Shown here: positions 7,918 through 15,779 of the stretch, piece after piece
Position numbering within the stretch: position 1 is the stretch's first letter
Layout: the number at the start of each line of letters is the position of its first letter
Origin: Pseudomonas mucoides
GTDB taxonomy: Bacteria; Pseudomonadota; Gammaproteobacteria; Pseudomonadales; Pseudomonadaceae
DNA: 64,000 nt
Direction of reading: 5' to 3'
Assembly: GCF_015461845.1 (NCBI RefSeq)
Contig: NZ_JACOPW010000005.1
Location: 248,001 to 312,000 of the forward strand
Notes under the pieces: model-generated
What the model was told of the DNA's origin: nothing
The model's input: the letters and a program-made list of their open reading frames with translations, nothing else
Database searches by the model: none
Program-made: the position numbers and the translations under genes

Positions 7918-9357
7918 ATGACCAATCTCTTGCTCTACCAACGTATTGCTCAACAACTGGCCGAAGACATCCGCCGTGGTGTCTATCAACCGGGGGAGCG
8001 CGTGCCTTCGGTGCGCAAGATGAGCTCGCAGCTCAACGTCAGCCATGCGACGGTGTTGCAGGCGTATGCCAATCTTGAAGATCAAGGGCTGATCCGCGCC
8101 CGGCCGCAGTCGGGCTACTACGTTCACCAGACGCCGGCCCTGACTGCGCCGACGCCGGACATCGCCCGGGTCGAGCGTCCTGGCCTGGTCACGCGCAGCA
8201 GCATCATTCAACAAGTGTTGGTCGAATCCCGCCGCGAGGGTGTTTTTCCGTTGGGTGCCGCAGTGCCCAGTGTCGATTACCTGCCGGTGCGGGCGCTGCA
8301 TCAGCAATTGGCCAAAGTCACTCGTTTCCATAGCCCGCGAGCCTTCAGCTACATGTTCAGCCCCGGTTTTGAACCGTTGCGCCGACAAGTGGCGATCCGT
8401 ATGCGCGATGCCGGCGTGGTAGTCGATCCTTCCGAAGTGGTCATCACCCACGGCTGCGTCGACGCGTTGCAGATGTCACTGCGGGTATTGACCCGGCCGG
8501 GCGACCTGATCGCCGCCGAATCGCCGACGTATTACGGTCTGCTGCAACTGGCCGACTTGCTCGGCCTCAAAGTGATCGAAATCCCGAGTGATCCTGCCAC
8601 CGGTATGAGCCTGGAAGCACTGCAACTGGCGGCCAACCAATGGTCGATCAAGGCGCTGGTGCTGACCACGCGACTGAGCAATCCCTTGGGTGGGACCATG
8701 CCCGAGGAGCGGCAGAAACAATTGCTGCGCCTGGCGTCTGATTTCGACATCCAGATTGTCGAAGACGATATTTACGGCGAACTGATGTTCGAGCAGGGGC
8801 GTACCAAATCACTCAAGGCCTATGATCGGCTGGATCGGGTCATCTATTGTTCAAGCTTCTCCAAAACCCTGTCGCCGGGCGTGCGGATCGGCTGGATGAT
8901 TGCCGGCAAATACCAGCAGGAAATCCAGCGCCTGCAGACGTTCAGTACCCATTCGGCGTGCAGTGTTACGCAAATGGGCATTGCGGCGTATCTGGAAAAC
9001 GGCGGCTACGACCGACATTTGCGCTACATCCGCCAGGAATACCGCAAGAACCTCAGCGCCTTCCAGCTCGCCGTTCAGCAATACTTCCCTGAAGGCACGC
9101 AGATGACCCGGCCGACCGGCGGCTTCATCTTGTGGGTCAGTTTGCCGGGGCGGGTCAACACCCAGGAATTGCACGTACGGGCGTTGCAGCAGGGCATCAG
9201 TATTGCGCCGGGGCTTATCTTCAGTAACACCGAACAGTTCAATCACTGCATCCGGCTGAACTGCGGCATACCCTGGAACCGTGAAGCCGAACGGGCCTTG
9301 ATGACGTTGGGGATGCTGGCGACGCAACTTTGCCAGGAGACGGCCGGCGGCTTCTGA
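7918..9357 (+). CDS. MocR/PdxR-type regulator (GntR HTH fused to class I aminotransferase)
   Basis: A 479-residue fusion protein. Residues about 1-75 form a GntR-type winged helix (YQRIAQQLAEDIRRGVYQPG, then LNVSHATVLQAYANLEDQGL). Residues about 110-470 form a fold-type I aminotransferase domain with the PLP-binding lysine in SSFSKTLSPGVRIGW. MocR proteins use PLP or an amine substrate as effector and usually regulate rather than transaminate. No obvious divergent metabolic target is adjacent; the upstream neighbour is transcribed in the same direction and ends in a terminator. The target is therefore unknown. Length and key residues are intact. Confidence 0.93.
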   Translation: MTNLLLYQRIAQQLAEDIRRGVYQPGERVPSVRKMSSQLNVSHATVLQAYANLEDQGLIRARPQSGYYVHQTPALTAPTPDIARVERPGLVTRSSIIQQVLVESRREGVFPLGAAVPSVDYLPVRALHQQLAKVTRFHSPRAFSYMFSPGFEPLRRQVAIRMRDAGVVVDPSEVVITHGCVDALQMSLRVLTRPGDLIAAESPTYYGLLQLADLLGLKVIEIPSDPATGMSLEALQLAANQWSIKALVLTTRLSNPLGGTMPEERQKQLLRLASDFDIQIVEDDIYGELMFEQGRTKSLKAYDRLDRVIYCSSFSKTLSPGVRIGWMIAGKYQQEIQRLQTFSTHSACSVTQMGIAAYLENGGYDRHLRYIRQEYRKNLSAFQLAVQQYFPEGTQMTRPTGGFILWVSLPGRVNTQELHVRALQQGISIAPGLIFSNTEQFNHCIRLNCGIPWNREAERALMTLGMLATQLCQETAGGF

Positions 9358-9446
9358 GCAGTCGGGAGGGAGGTTCTCGGCGGAGCTTGTCATGTGGCGC
9401 GCAACAGGCGAGCATATGGCCCTCTGCCGTTACTGCTGTTGGGTTC

Positions 9447-9920
9447 ATGAAACCGATTTTTCCTGCCGTCTGCCTGTTTCTTTGCCTGTTGATGACCGTT
9501 CACGCTGAAGGCGTCATGGCAGCGGCTGCCCAGGAAAAACCTGCCGCCAGCGCAACCGCAAAAAAACCGCTGCCTGCGAAAAAGGCCACGACGGTGAAAA
9601 AGCCAACGGCGGTGGTGAAAAAGCGTCCACCCATTGCCGCCAAGTCGAAGGCGCCCAGTGAAGTGGTGAAAACCCAACTGCCTCCCGTCAAACTTGACTT
9701 GAGACTGCCACCGCAGATGGCCCAGGAACTGAAACCGATCGGCACCGTGCCGCTGCCCAGTCACGATGCGCTGCTGCCACAAATGTTTGGTGAAAAGTCC
9801 GGCAGTAGCCCGTTTCAGCTCAACGGTCGGCTGCTCAGTAACGAAATGCAATTGCAGCTGCGCAATGAAGAGCGTCGGGACGTCGAAGGCGCAGCCTTGG
9901 ATTTCGAGTTCAAGCAGTAA
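9447..9920 (+). CDS. Secreted Lys/Ala/Pro-rich protein of unknown function
   Basis: A 157-residue protein that I do not recognise. A signal peptide (about residues 1-27, hydrophobic CLFLCLLMTVHA) is followed by a low-complexity Lys-Ala-Pro-Val linker (about 28-75: repeats of KK, VKK and PAKK) and a more ordered C-terminal part with DLRLPPQMAQEL and NGRLLSNEMQLQLRNEERRDV. The basic linker could bind anionic polymer or DNA, but that is speculation. The start was placed at 9447 because the reading frame upstream of it overlaps the preceding gene and lacks a signal-like sequence. Confidence 0.7.
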   Translation: MKPIFPAVCLFLCLLMTVHAEGVMAAAAQEKPAASATAKKPLPAKKATTVKKPTAVVKKRPPIAAKSKAPSEVVKTQLPPVKLDLRLPPQMAQELKPIGTVPLPSHDALLPQMFGEKSGSSPFQLNGRLLSNEMQLQLRNEERRDVEGAALDFEFKQ

Positions 9921-10085
9921 ATCGTTCCCATCCGTGAGCCGCTGGCCAGACGCTTTGTCGGAGACTGGTCAGTCACACGGATTTGAATGAAAAAACCCCG
10001 GTCCGGGTAATTTTAAACAACTGTTTTAGCGGTTACTCTGTGCCCTGTCCTTTTACACATCACACCTCGTGAGGAGCTCGTCGTC

Positions 10086-10340
10086 ATGAAATGCCGTGAA
10101 GGCTGTGGCGCCTGTTGCATTGCCCCTTCCATCAGTTCACCGATTCCCGGTATGCCCCATGGCAAAGCCGCTGGCGAACGTTGCGTGCAACTTTCGGTCG
10201 ATAACTTGTGCAGCATCTTCGGCAAACCCGAACGCCCCGCAGTCTGTTCGGCTTTTGAAGCCGATATCGAAGTCTGCGGCAGTAGCAGTGACGAGGCGAT
10301 CAAATTGCTGGGATGGTGGGAGCAAATGACGGCGGCGTGA
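10086..10340 (+). CDS. YkgJ-type cysteine-cluster protein
   Basis: An 84-residue protein with eight cysteines: Cys3, Cys7, Cys10 and Cys11 at the N-terminus (CREGCGACC), then Cys33, Cys42, Cys54 and Cys64. This arrangement is typical of the YkgJ (zinc or iron-sulfur cysteine cluster) family, also called UPF0153. Family function is poorly defined; metal binding is inferred from the cysteines. The ATG follows GTGAGGAGCTC. It ends 41 bases before the START-domain gene and may be cotranscribed with it. Confidence 0.88.
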   Translation: MKCREGCGACCIAPSISSPIPGMPHGKAAGERCVQLSVDNLCSIFGKPERPAVCSAFEADIEVCGSSSDEAIKLLGWWEQMTAA

Positions 10341-10381
10341 TGTGTTCAACCAACGGAACTTCAACAATAAGGAATAAAACC

Positions 10382-10987
10382 ATGGGTTCACTGCATCGTA
10401 TCGCTGTGTTGTGTGGATTGACTGCGGTTCTGGCTGCTACGGCTGCCCAGGCCGAAGACTGGAAGGTCGCCAAGAACGAAGACGGCATCAAGATCTCTCT
10501 GGCCGAAGTACCGGGTTCGGACTACAAGGCCTATCAGGGCGTCACTTTGATGAAGACCACCGTCGCCAAACTGCGCGCTCTGCAAGAAGACGCGTCCGGT
10601 GCCTGTGCCTGGATTCACGACTGCAAAATGCAGAAGTCGCTCAAGCACGAAGGCGACCAGAGCTGGACCTATACCCAATTCAATACCCCGTGGCCCGTCA
10701 CGGCACGTGATTCGGTGCTGCACATCACCACCGTTGAAGGCGCCGATGGAAGCATGACCCGCAAGCTCGAAGGTGTACCGAAATACATTCCGGAAGAAAA
10801 AGGTTTCGTGCGCGTCGCCAAAGTCGACGGGTTCTGGAAGTTCGTGCCCAAGGGTGACCAGGTCGAAGTGACCTATCAGGTGCACACCGAGCCAGGCGGC
10901 AGCGTGCCATCGATGATTGCCAACAAGTTCGTGGTCGATGCACCATTCAATACCCTGAAAGCCCTGAAAGAACGCGCCGAGAAGTAA
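10382..10987 (+). CDS. Periplasmic START-domain lipid-binding-like protein
   Basis: A 201-residue protein with a cleavable signal peptide (MGSLHRIAVLCGLTAVLAA, then TAAQA) and a START/SRPBCC-type fold: DWKVAKNEDGIKI near the start, then NTPWPVTARDSVLH and GFWKFVPKGDQVEVTYQVHT, ending in MIANKFVVDAPFNTLKAL. START domains bind lipids or other hydrophobic ligands in a helix-grip cavity. The bacterial secreted versions are not well characterised. The chosen start has the signal peptide directly after it and AATAAGGAATAAAACC upstream. A hairpin terminator follows. Confidence 0.9.
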   Translation: MGSLHRIAVLCGLTAVLAATAAQAEDWKVAKNEDGIKISLAEVPGSDYKAYQGVTLMKTTVAKLRALQEDASGACAWIHDCKMQKSLKHEGDQSWTYTQFNTPWPVTARDSVLHITTVEGADGSMTRKLEGVPKYIPEEKGFVRVAKVDGFWKFVPKGDQVEVTYQVHTEPGGSVPSMIANKFVVDAPFNTLKALKERAEK

Positions 10988-11005
10988 TTACAGCGTCGTT
11001 CAGCA

Positions 11006-11036
11006 AAACGCCCCGACTGGTTCGGGGCGTTTGCGT
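11006..11036 (+). terminator. Hairpin terminator after the START-domain gene
   Basis: Arms AAACGCCCCGA and TTCGGGGCGTTT enclose the loop CTGG; a T-containing tract (GCGTTTTC) follows. It lies about 18 bases after the stop codon. Confidence 0.7.
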
Positions 11037-11271
11037 TTTCAGCCGTGCGCGGCTTTATTGTGTTTCCGGATATGCGTTGCACAAAATTTTCACAAAGCCT
11101 CCAAGACAATCCGCCCGCATCTGTCAGCCAAACAGTAATCAATGGCAATGAGGCGGGTGATGGTGCAACATTTGCGCATCGCGCAAGCCCCGGGGCCAAG
11201 CAATGGTCAATAGAGGGCAGGGCGCCGCTGTATTTTTTGAAACTTCAACTTCCAATGGGTCCTTAAACGAC

Positions 11272-13365
11272 ATGGCAAACCCGGACGCCCTGAATCAGCA
11301 GCGAGCTTCTAGTCGCCTGCTGCAACCGACCGTCAAATCGCATCTGGCCTACACGCTGCTATGTGCCTTGATCATGATGGTCATGTTCAGCCTGCTGCGT
11401 GTTGCGCTGCTGGTCTACAACCGCTCGATGATCCTCGACACCCCGGCTTCGACTTTCCTTGAAGCGTTCGCCAACGGCCTGCGTTTCGACCTGCGCCTGG
11501 TGGTTTACCTCAGCGTTCCGCTATTGCTGGCGTTGTTCAGCGCGCGGGCCATGGCTGCTCGCGGTTTCTTCCGGTTCTGGCTGACCATTGCGTCGAGCAT
11601 TGCGCTGTTCCTCGGCCTGATGGAGATGGACTTCTACCGCGAGTTCCACCAGCGCCTCAATGGCCTGGTCTTCCAGTACGTGAAGGAAGACCCGAAAACC
11701 GTGATGAGCATGCTCTGGTACGGTTTCCCGGTGGTTCGCTATCTGCTGGCGTGGGCCTTTGGCACATTGATCCTGACCCTGGCGTTCAAGGGCGCCGACC
11801 GTGCGACCCGGCCTCGTGGCCCATTCAGTGGCGGCAGCATCGGCACGCGTCAGATCGCCCCCTGGTATGCGCGAGGCGTCGTGTTCGTGGTCTGTCTGCT
11901 GGTCTGCGTGGTCGCCGCTCGGGGCACCCTGCGCCAGGGACCGCCGCTGCGTTGGGGTGACGTCTACACCACCGACTCGAACTTCGCCAACCAGTTGGGC
12001 CTCAACGGCACGCTGTCGCTGATCGCGGCGGCCAAGAGCCGGATCTCCGAAGATCGCGACAACATCTGGAAAGCCACACTGCCGCAGCCTCTGGCTCAGC
12101 AGACCGTGCGTGACATGTTGGTGATGAAAGACGAAAAACTGGTGGATGCTGAAACAGCCGCCGTGCGTCGTGACTACACACCACCGGCCGACAAGACCCT
12201 GCCGATCAAGAACGTGGTCGTGATCCTGATGGAAAGCATGGCCGGTCACTCGGTCGGCGCGTTGGGCGGCCCGGGCAACATCACGCCGTACCTCGACAAA
12301 CTGTCGAAGGAAGGCCTGCTGTTCGACCGCTTCTTCTCCAACGGCACCCATACCCACCAGGGCATGTTCGCCACCATGGCGTGCTTCCCGAACCTGCCGG
12401 GTTTCGAATACCTGATGCAGACCCCTGAAGGCAGCCACAAACTGTCCGGCCTGCCACAGTTGCTCAGCGCCCGAAAATACGACGACGTGTACGTCTACAA
12501 CGGTGATTTCGCCTGGGATAACCAGTCGGGCTTCTTCAGCAACCAGGGCATGACCAACTTCATCGGTCGTAACGACTTCGTCAACCCGGTGTTCTCCGAT
12601 CCGACCTGGGGCGTGTCCGACCAGGACATGTTCGACCGTGGCCTGGTAGAGCTCAAGGCCCGGGAAAACGGCAAGCCGTTCTATGCCCTGCTGCAGACGC
12701 TGTCCAACCACACGCCGTACGCCTTGCCGACGCCATTGCCGGTCGAGCGCGTGACCGATCGCGGCAGCCTCAACGAACACCTGACCGCCATGCGTTACTC
12801 CGACTGGGCGTTGGGTCAGTTCTTCGAGAAAGCGCGTAAAGAGCCGTACTTCAAGGAGACCCTGTTTGTGATCGTGGGTGACCACGGTTTCGGTAACGAG
12901 CAGCAAATCACCGAAATGGACCTGGGCCGTTTCAACGTGCCGATGCTGATGATTGCACCGGGTATCCAGGAAAAGTTCGGCCAGCGTGACCACACCGTGG
13001 GCACTCAGATCGACATCGTGCCGACCATCATGGGGCGTATCGGTGGCGAAGTGCGCCATCAGTGCTGGGGGCGCGACCTGCTCAACCTGCCGGAAGGCGA
13101 CACCGGTTTTGGTGTGATCAAGCCGTCAGGCAGCGAACAGACCACGGCCATTCTCACGGCTGACCAGATTCTGGTGTTGCCGAAAGAGAAGGAAATGGAG
13201 CCAAAGATGTACCGCTATGAACTGGGCGCGAAGCCGCATGCCGAGATCGTGCCGAACGATCCACGCACTGCCGAGTTGAAGCTCAAGCTTGAGTCGTTCC
13301 TGCAAACCGCGACCAAGAGCCTGCTCGACAACACCGCGGGTGTTGTGGACGGCAAGCCGGACTAA
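11272..13365 (+). CDS. LTA synthase family (LtaS-type sulfatase-fold) inner-membrane transferase
   Basis: A 697-residue membrane enzyme with five N-terminal transmembrane segments (first around YTLLCALIMMVMFSLLRVAL, last around GVVFVVCLLVCVVAA) and a large periplasmic sulfatase-like domain. Visible active-site elements are the metal-binding Glu in ILMESMAGHS, a Thr nucleophile candidate in SNGTHTHQGMFAT, and VGDHGFG near the C-terminus. Gram-positive LtaS polymerises phosphoglycerol. Gram-negative relatives are thought to transfer phosphoglycerol or similar groups to periplasmic glucans, which is the most likely role here by inference. The start at 11272 has only a weak ribosome site; an upstream in-frame start at 11203 would add a stretch with no family similarity. 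Confidence 0.88.
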   Translation: MANPDALNQQRASSRLLQPTVKSHLAYTLLCALIMMVMFSLLRVALLVYNRSMILDTPASTFLEAFANGLRFDLRLVVYLSVPLLLALFSARAMAARGFFRFWLTIASSIALFLGLMEMDFYREFHQRLNGLVFQYVKEDPKTVMSMLWYGFPVVRYLLAWAFGTLILTLAFKGADRATRPRGPFSGGSIGTRQIAPWYARGVVFVVCLLVCVVAARGTLRQGPPLRWGDVYTTDSNFANQLGLNGTLSLIAAAKSRISEDRDNIWKATLPQPLAQQTVRDMLVMKDEKLVDAETAAVRRDYTPPADKTLPIKNVVVILMESMAGHSVGALGGPGNITPYLDKLSKEGLLFDRFFSNGTHTHQGMFATMACFPNLPGFEYLMQTPEGSHKLSGLPQLLSARKYDDVYVYNGDFAWDNQSGFFSNQGMTNFIGRNDFVNPVFSDPTWGVSDQDMFDRGLVELKARENGKPFYALLQTLSNHTPYALPTPLPVERVTDRGSLNEHLTAMRYSDWALGQFFEKARKEPYFKETLFVIVGDHGFGNEQQITEMDLGRFNVPMLMIAPGIQEKFGQRDHTVGTQIDIVPTIMGRIGGEVRHQCWGRDLLNLPEGDTGFGVIKPSGSEQTTAILTADQILVLPKEKEMEPKMYRYELGAKPHAEIVPNDPRTAELKLKLESFLQTATKSLLDNTAGVVDGKPD

Positions 13366-13381
13366 GTTTTCGGCGCAATAA

Positions 13382-13413
13382 AAAGAGGCCCTTTTTCAAG
13401 GGCCTCTTTTTTT
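13382..13413. terminator. Bidirectional terminator between convergent genes
   Basis: A 12-bp perfect stem (AAAGAGGCCCTT / AAGGGCCTCTTT) with loop TTTC has T runs on both strands. It therefore serves the LtaS-type gene on the plus strand and the small DUF3309 gene on the minus strand. Confidence 0.9.
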
Positions 13414-13435
13414 GTCCGTTAATTCGTTATATCCG

Positions 13436-13588
13436 TTAGATCCTGCCAAGCAAGAGCAGAATCAACAGCACTACCAGGACGACGCCGATGATACCCGACG
13501 GGCCATAACCCCAACTTCTGGAGTGTGGGAAAACCGGCAGACCACCGATCAGCAAGAGGATCAGAATAACGATCAGAATTGTGCCCAT
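13436..13588 (-). CDS. DUF3309 family small membrane protein
   Basis: A 50-residue protein beginning MGTILIVILILLLIGGLPVF and ending in VLLILLLLGRI. It has two hydrophobic segments separated by a short SRSWGYGPSGIIG turn, which is the DUF3309 pattern (about 50 residues, function unknown, abundant in proteobacteria). It lies on the minus strand convergent with the LtaS-type gene, and a shared bidirectional terminator separates them. A GGAAA-type purine stretch precedes the start. About 290 bases without a recognised gene follow between its start and the next plus-strand gene. Confidence 0.82.
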   Translation of the reverse strand: MGTILIVILILLLIGGLPVFPHSRSWGYGPSGIIGVVLVVLLILLLLGRI

Positions 13589-13877
13589 GTCTATTATTTC
13601 CTTGTTGGAAGTGTTCTGGATTGACCTGTCTTTTAACGGTCAGCTGGAAGGTTATTAATTCAAGCTGCTTACAACGTCCGACTGGTGCGTGAGTCGGAAA
13701 ATTCCATGTTTTTTTAATGTTTTTCGAAGGCCTGTTTATTTCGTTTTTTCCAGGATTAGTTGAACCACACGCGCCCACGGTTTGTTCGGGCCATTCAGCA
13801 ATCTGATGGAGCGTGGGTCGGGCAAGGACCTTCGCTACACTCAGCGCATCTTTCCCGGAACAACAAGGCTGTTTGCT

Positions 13878-14693
13878 ATGCAAAATCGCATGATGATCAC
13901 TGGCGCGGGCTCGGGCCTGGGTCGCGAAATCGCGCTGCGCTGGGCGCGTGAAGGCTGGCAACTGGCCTTGTCGGATGTCAGCGAACCCGGCCTGCAAGAA
14001 ACCTTGAAGCTGGTTCGCGACGCCGGTGGCGATGGCTTTATCCAGCGTTGCGATGTACGCGATTACAGCCAGCTGACCGCATTCGCCCAGGCCTGCGAAG
14101 AGAAGCTCGGCGGCATCGATGTCATCGTTAACAACGCCGGTGTCGCGTCCGGCGGCTTCTTCAGTGAACTGTCGCTGGAAGACTGGGACTGGCAGATCGC
14201 GATAAACCTGATGGGGGTGGTCAAGGGCTGCAAGGCGTTCCTGCCGCTGCTGGAGAAAAGCAAAGGCAAGATCATCAACATCGCGTCGATGGCTGCCCTG
14301 ATGCAAGGCCCGGCCATGAGTAACTACAACGTGGCCAAGGCCGGCGTGGTGGCGTTGTCCGAGAGCCTGTTGATCGAACTGGCGCAACAGGAAGTGGGCG
14401 TGCATGTGGTTTGCCCGTCGTTCTTCCAGACTAACCTGCTCGACTCTTTCCGTGGCCCGACTCCGGCGATGAAAGCCCAGGTCGGCAAACTGCTGGAAAG
14501 TTCGCCGATTACCGCCACCGACATTGCCGACTACATATACAACCAGGTGGCTGCCGGCGAGTTCATGATCCTGCCGCACGAGCAGGGCCGCATGGCCTGG
14601 GCGATCAAGCAGAAAAACCCGCAACTGCTCTACAACGAAATGACCCTCATGGCCGACAAAATGCGCGCCAAGGCCAAACAAAGCGCAGGCTGA
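13878..14693 (+). CDS. SDR family oxidoreductase
   Basis: A 271-residue classical short-chain dehydrogenase/reductase. The cofactor motif is TGAGSGLGREIAL (TGxxxGxG, near residue 8). NNAG follows in the middle, and the catalytic Ser and Tyr-x-x-x-Lys are in INIASMAALMQGPAMSNYNVAKAG, where the Tyr and Lys are in SNYNVAK. NAD(P) dependence is inferred and the substrate is unknown. The start at 13878 puts the Rossmann motif at the usual distance; AAGG lies upstream. An upstream in-frame ATG at 13782 would add residues unlike the family. Confidence 0.92.
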   Translation: MQNRMMITGAGSGLGREIALRWAREGWQLALSDVSEPGLQETLKLVRDAGGDGFIQRCDVRDYSQLTAFAQACEEKLGGIDVIVNNAGVASGGFFSELSLEDWDWQIAINLMGVVKGCKAFLPLLEKSKGKIINIASMAALMQGPAMSNYNVAKAGVVALSESLLIELAQQEVGVHVVCPSFFQTNLLDSFRGPTPAMKAQVGKLLESSPITATDIADYIYNQVAAGEFMILPHEQGRMAWAIKQKNPQLLYNEMTLMADKMRAKAKQSAG

Positions 14694-14716
14694 TCTTGCC
14701 CGTAGGCAACCGCGTC

Positions 14717-14746
14717 GTTAGGGTGGCCGCCATCGGTCACTCTAAC
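14717..14746 (+). promoter_or_regulatory. 12-bp hairpin 11 bases before ynfA
   Basis: GTTAGGGTGGCC can pair with GGTCACTCTAAC across the loop GCCATC, giving 12 pairs including two G-U. No T tract follows, so it is not an ordinary terminator for the upstream SDR. Its position just before the start codon suggests a 5' leader structure. The loop lacks the ACGR tetraloop of guanidine-II (mini-ykkC) riboswitches. Confidence 0.45.
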
Positions 14747-14757
14747 GAGACACCTGC

Positions 14758-15090
14758 ATGCTCAATTACCTGTGGTTTTTCCTCGCGGCGCTCTTCGAAA
14801 TCGCCGGCTGCTTCGCGTTCTGGATGTGGCTGCGCCAAGGCAAAAGCGTCTTGTGGGTGCTGCCTGCGTTGCTCAGCCTGACCTTGTTCGCGCTGCTACT
14901 GACCCGAGTCGAAGCCACCTACGCCGGGCGCGCCTATGCGGCCTACGGTGGGATCTACATCATTGCCTCGATTGGTTGGCTGGCCGTGGTCGAGCGGATT
15001 CGACCGCTGGGCTCGGACTGGATCGGCGTAGCGCTGTGCGTGATCGGCGCGAGCGTCATTCTGTTTGGCCCGCGCTTTTCCGCATCCTGA
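14758..15090 (+). CDS. ynfA: YnfA family inner-membrane protein
   Basis: A 110-residue protein with four hydrophobic helices (for example YLWFFLAALFEIAGCFAFW and WIGVALCVIGASVILFG) and the YnfA hallmark around RVEATYAGRAYAAYGGIYI. YnfA is related to the small multidrug resistance fold and some members have been reported to export cationic dyes; its physiological role here is uncertain. The ribosome site is weak, and a stable hairpin lies 11 bases upstream of the ATG, so translation may be controlled by RNA structure. Length is typical (about 108). Confidence 0.93.
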   Translation: MLNYLWFFLAALFEIAGCFAFWMWLRQGKSVLWVLPALLSLTLFALLLTRVEATYAGRAYAAYGGIYIIASIGWLAVVERIRPLGSDWIGVALCVIGASVILFGPRFSAS

Positions 15091-15207
15091 AGGATCGGTC
15101 CTGCATTAAAGCAATTTGTCGGACGCTTCCGTCAGGAGGGTTCTTCCAGAGCTGTAGGGCTGGACTGATTTGCCGCCATCGCATTGAAGACCCGCTAAAC
15201 GCCGGGC

Positions 15208-15234
15208 ATCTTCAAGGGCCGGCAATCTTCAAGG
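15208..15234 (+). promoter_or_regulatory. Duplicated ATCTTCAAGG in the CsrA-family leader
   Basis: The decamer ATCTTCAAGG occurs at 15208-15217 and 15225-15234, 17 bases apart. The second copy includes the probable ribosome-binding AAGGA. CsrA/RsmA proteins bind GGA-containing sites near ribosome sites, so autoregulation is plausible but inferred. Confidence 0.35.
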
Positions 15235-15243
15235 ACCAATACC

Positions 15244-15429
15244 ATGCTTGTACTCAGTCGCGTTGTGGGCGAGATGATTTCCATCGGTGATGACATTTCA
15301 GTGCGTATCCTCAACGTCAGCGGCAACAGCGTGCGTTTTGGCGTCGAGGCGCCGCAGAACGTCAATGTGCATCGCGCCGAGGTCTATGAGCGCATCCAGG
15401 TCAAACTGGCCAAGACCAAGGGGCGCTGA
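15244..15429 (+). CDS. csrA: CsrA/RsmA-family post-transcriptional regulator
   Basis: A 61-residue RNA-binding protein of the CsrA/RsmA family. It keeps the starting MLVLSR, the VGE and IGDD stretch, and the RNA-contact region GVEAPQNVNVHRAEVYERI, which includes the conserved R44-type Arg in VHRAEV. CsrA dimers bind GGA motifs and block or stabilise mRNAs. Fluorescent pseudomonads carry several paralogues (RsmA, RsmE, RsmI); this one has VVGEMISIGDDISVRIL and differs from the usual RsmA/RsmE start, so I assign only the family. AAGGA precedes the ATG by about eight bases. Confidence 0.9.
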   Translation: MLVLSRVVGEMISIGDDISVRILNVSGNSVRFGVEAPQNVNVHRAEVYERIQVKLAKTKGR

Positions 15430-15434
15430 GCCGT

Positions 15435-15662
15435 TCAGTCGAACAGGTGCTTGGGTACATCGTGCTTGAGCATCAACTGGCACTGCTCGCTTTCCGGATC
15501 GAACACGATCAGTGCCTGACCTTTGGTCAATGCCTGGCGAACCCGCAATACACGGGTCTCCAGCGGTGTGTCATCGCCATTATCCGTACCGTCACGGGTC
15601 ACGAAATCCTCGATCAGGCGGGTGAGGGTGTCGACTTCAAGTTGGTCGTAGGGAATCAGCAT
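15435..15662 (-). CDS. YheU family protein
   Basis: A 75-residue protein starting MLIPYDQLEVDTLTRLIEDF, the pattern of the YheU (UPF0270) family. It is predicted to be cytosolic and rich in acidic and hydrophobic residues, with no known enzymatic function. GAGG lies five bases before the ATG at 15660-15662; a GTG six bases further upstream is less well placed. It ends convergently five bases from the CsrA-family stop. Confidence 0.88.
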   Translation of the reverse strand: MLIPYDQLEVDTLTRLIEDFVTRDGTDNGDDTPLETRVLRVRQALTKGQALIVFDPESEQCQLMLKHDVPKHLFD

Positions 15663-15779
15663 AGGCACCTCGGCTAAAACAATGTCGGGATGCTACGGCG
15701 AATGATCGGTCGCGGCTAGCCTCGGGCTGATGTGTTGCCAGGCCTGTCCCCTCGCGAGCAGGCAATACAAATGTCGGGA

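Noticed and set aside
14717..14746. Guanidine-II (mini-ykkC) riboswitch before ynfA
   Set aside because: Only one hairpin is present and the loop GCCATC lacks the ACGR tetraloops that define that class.
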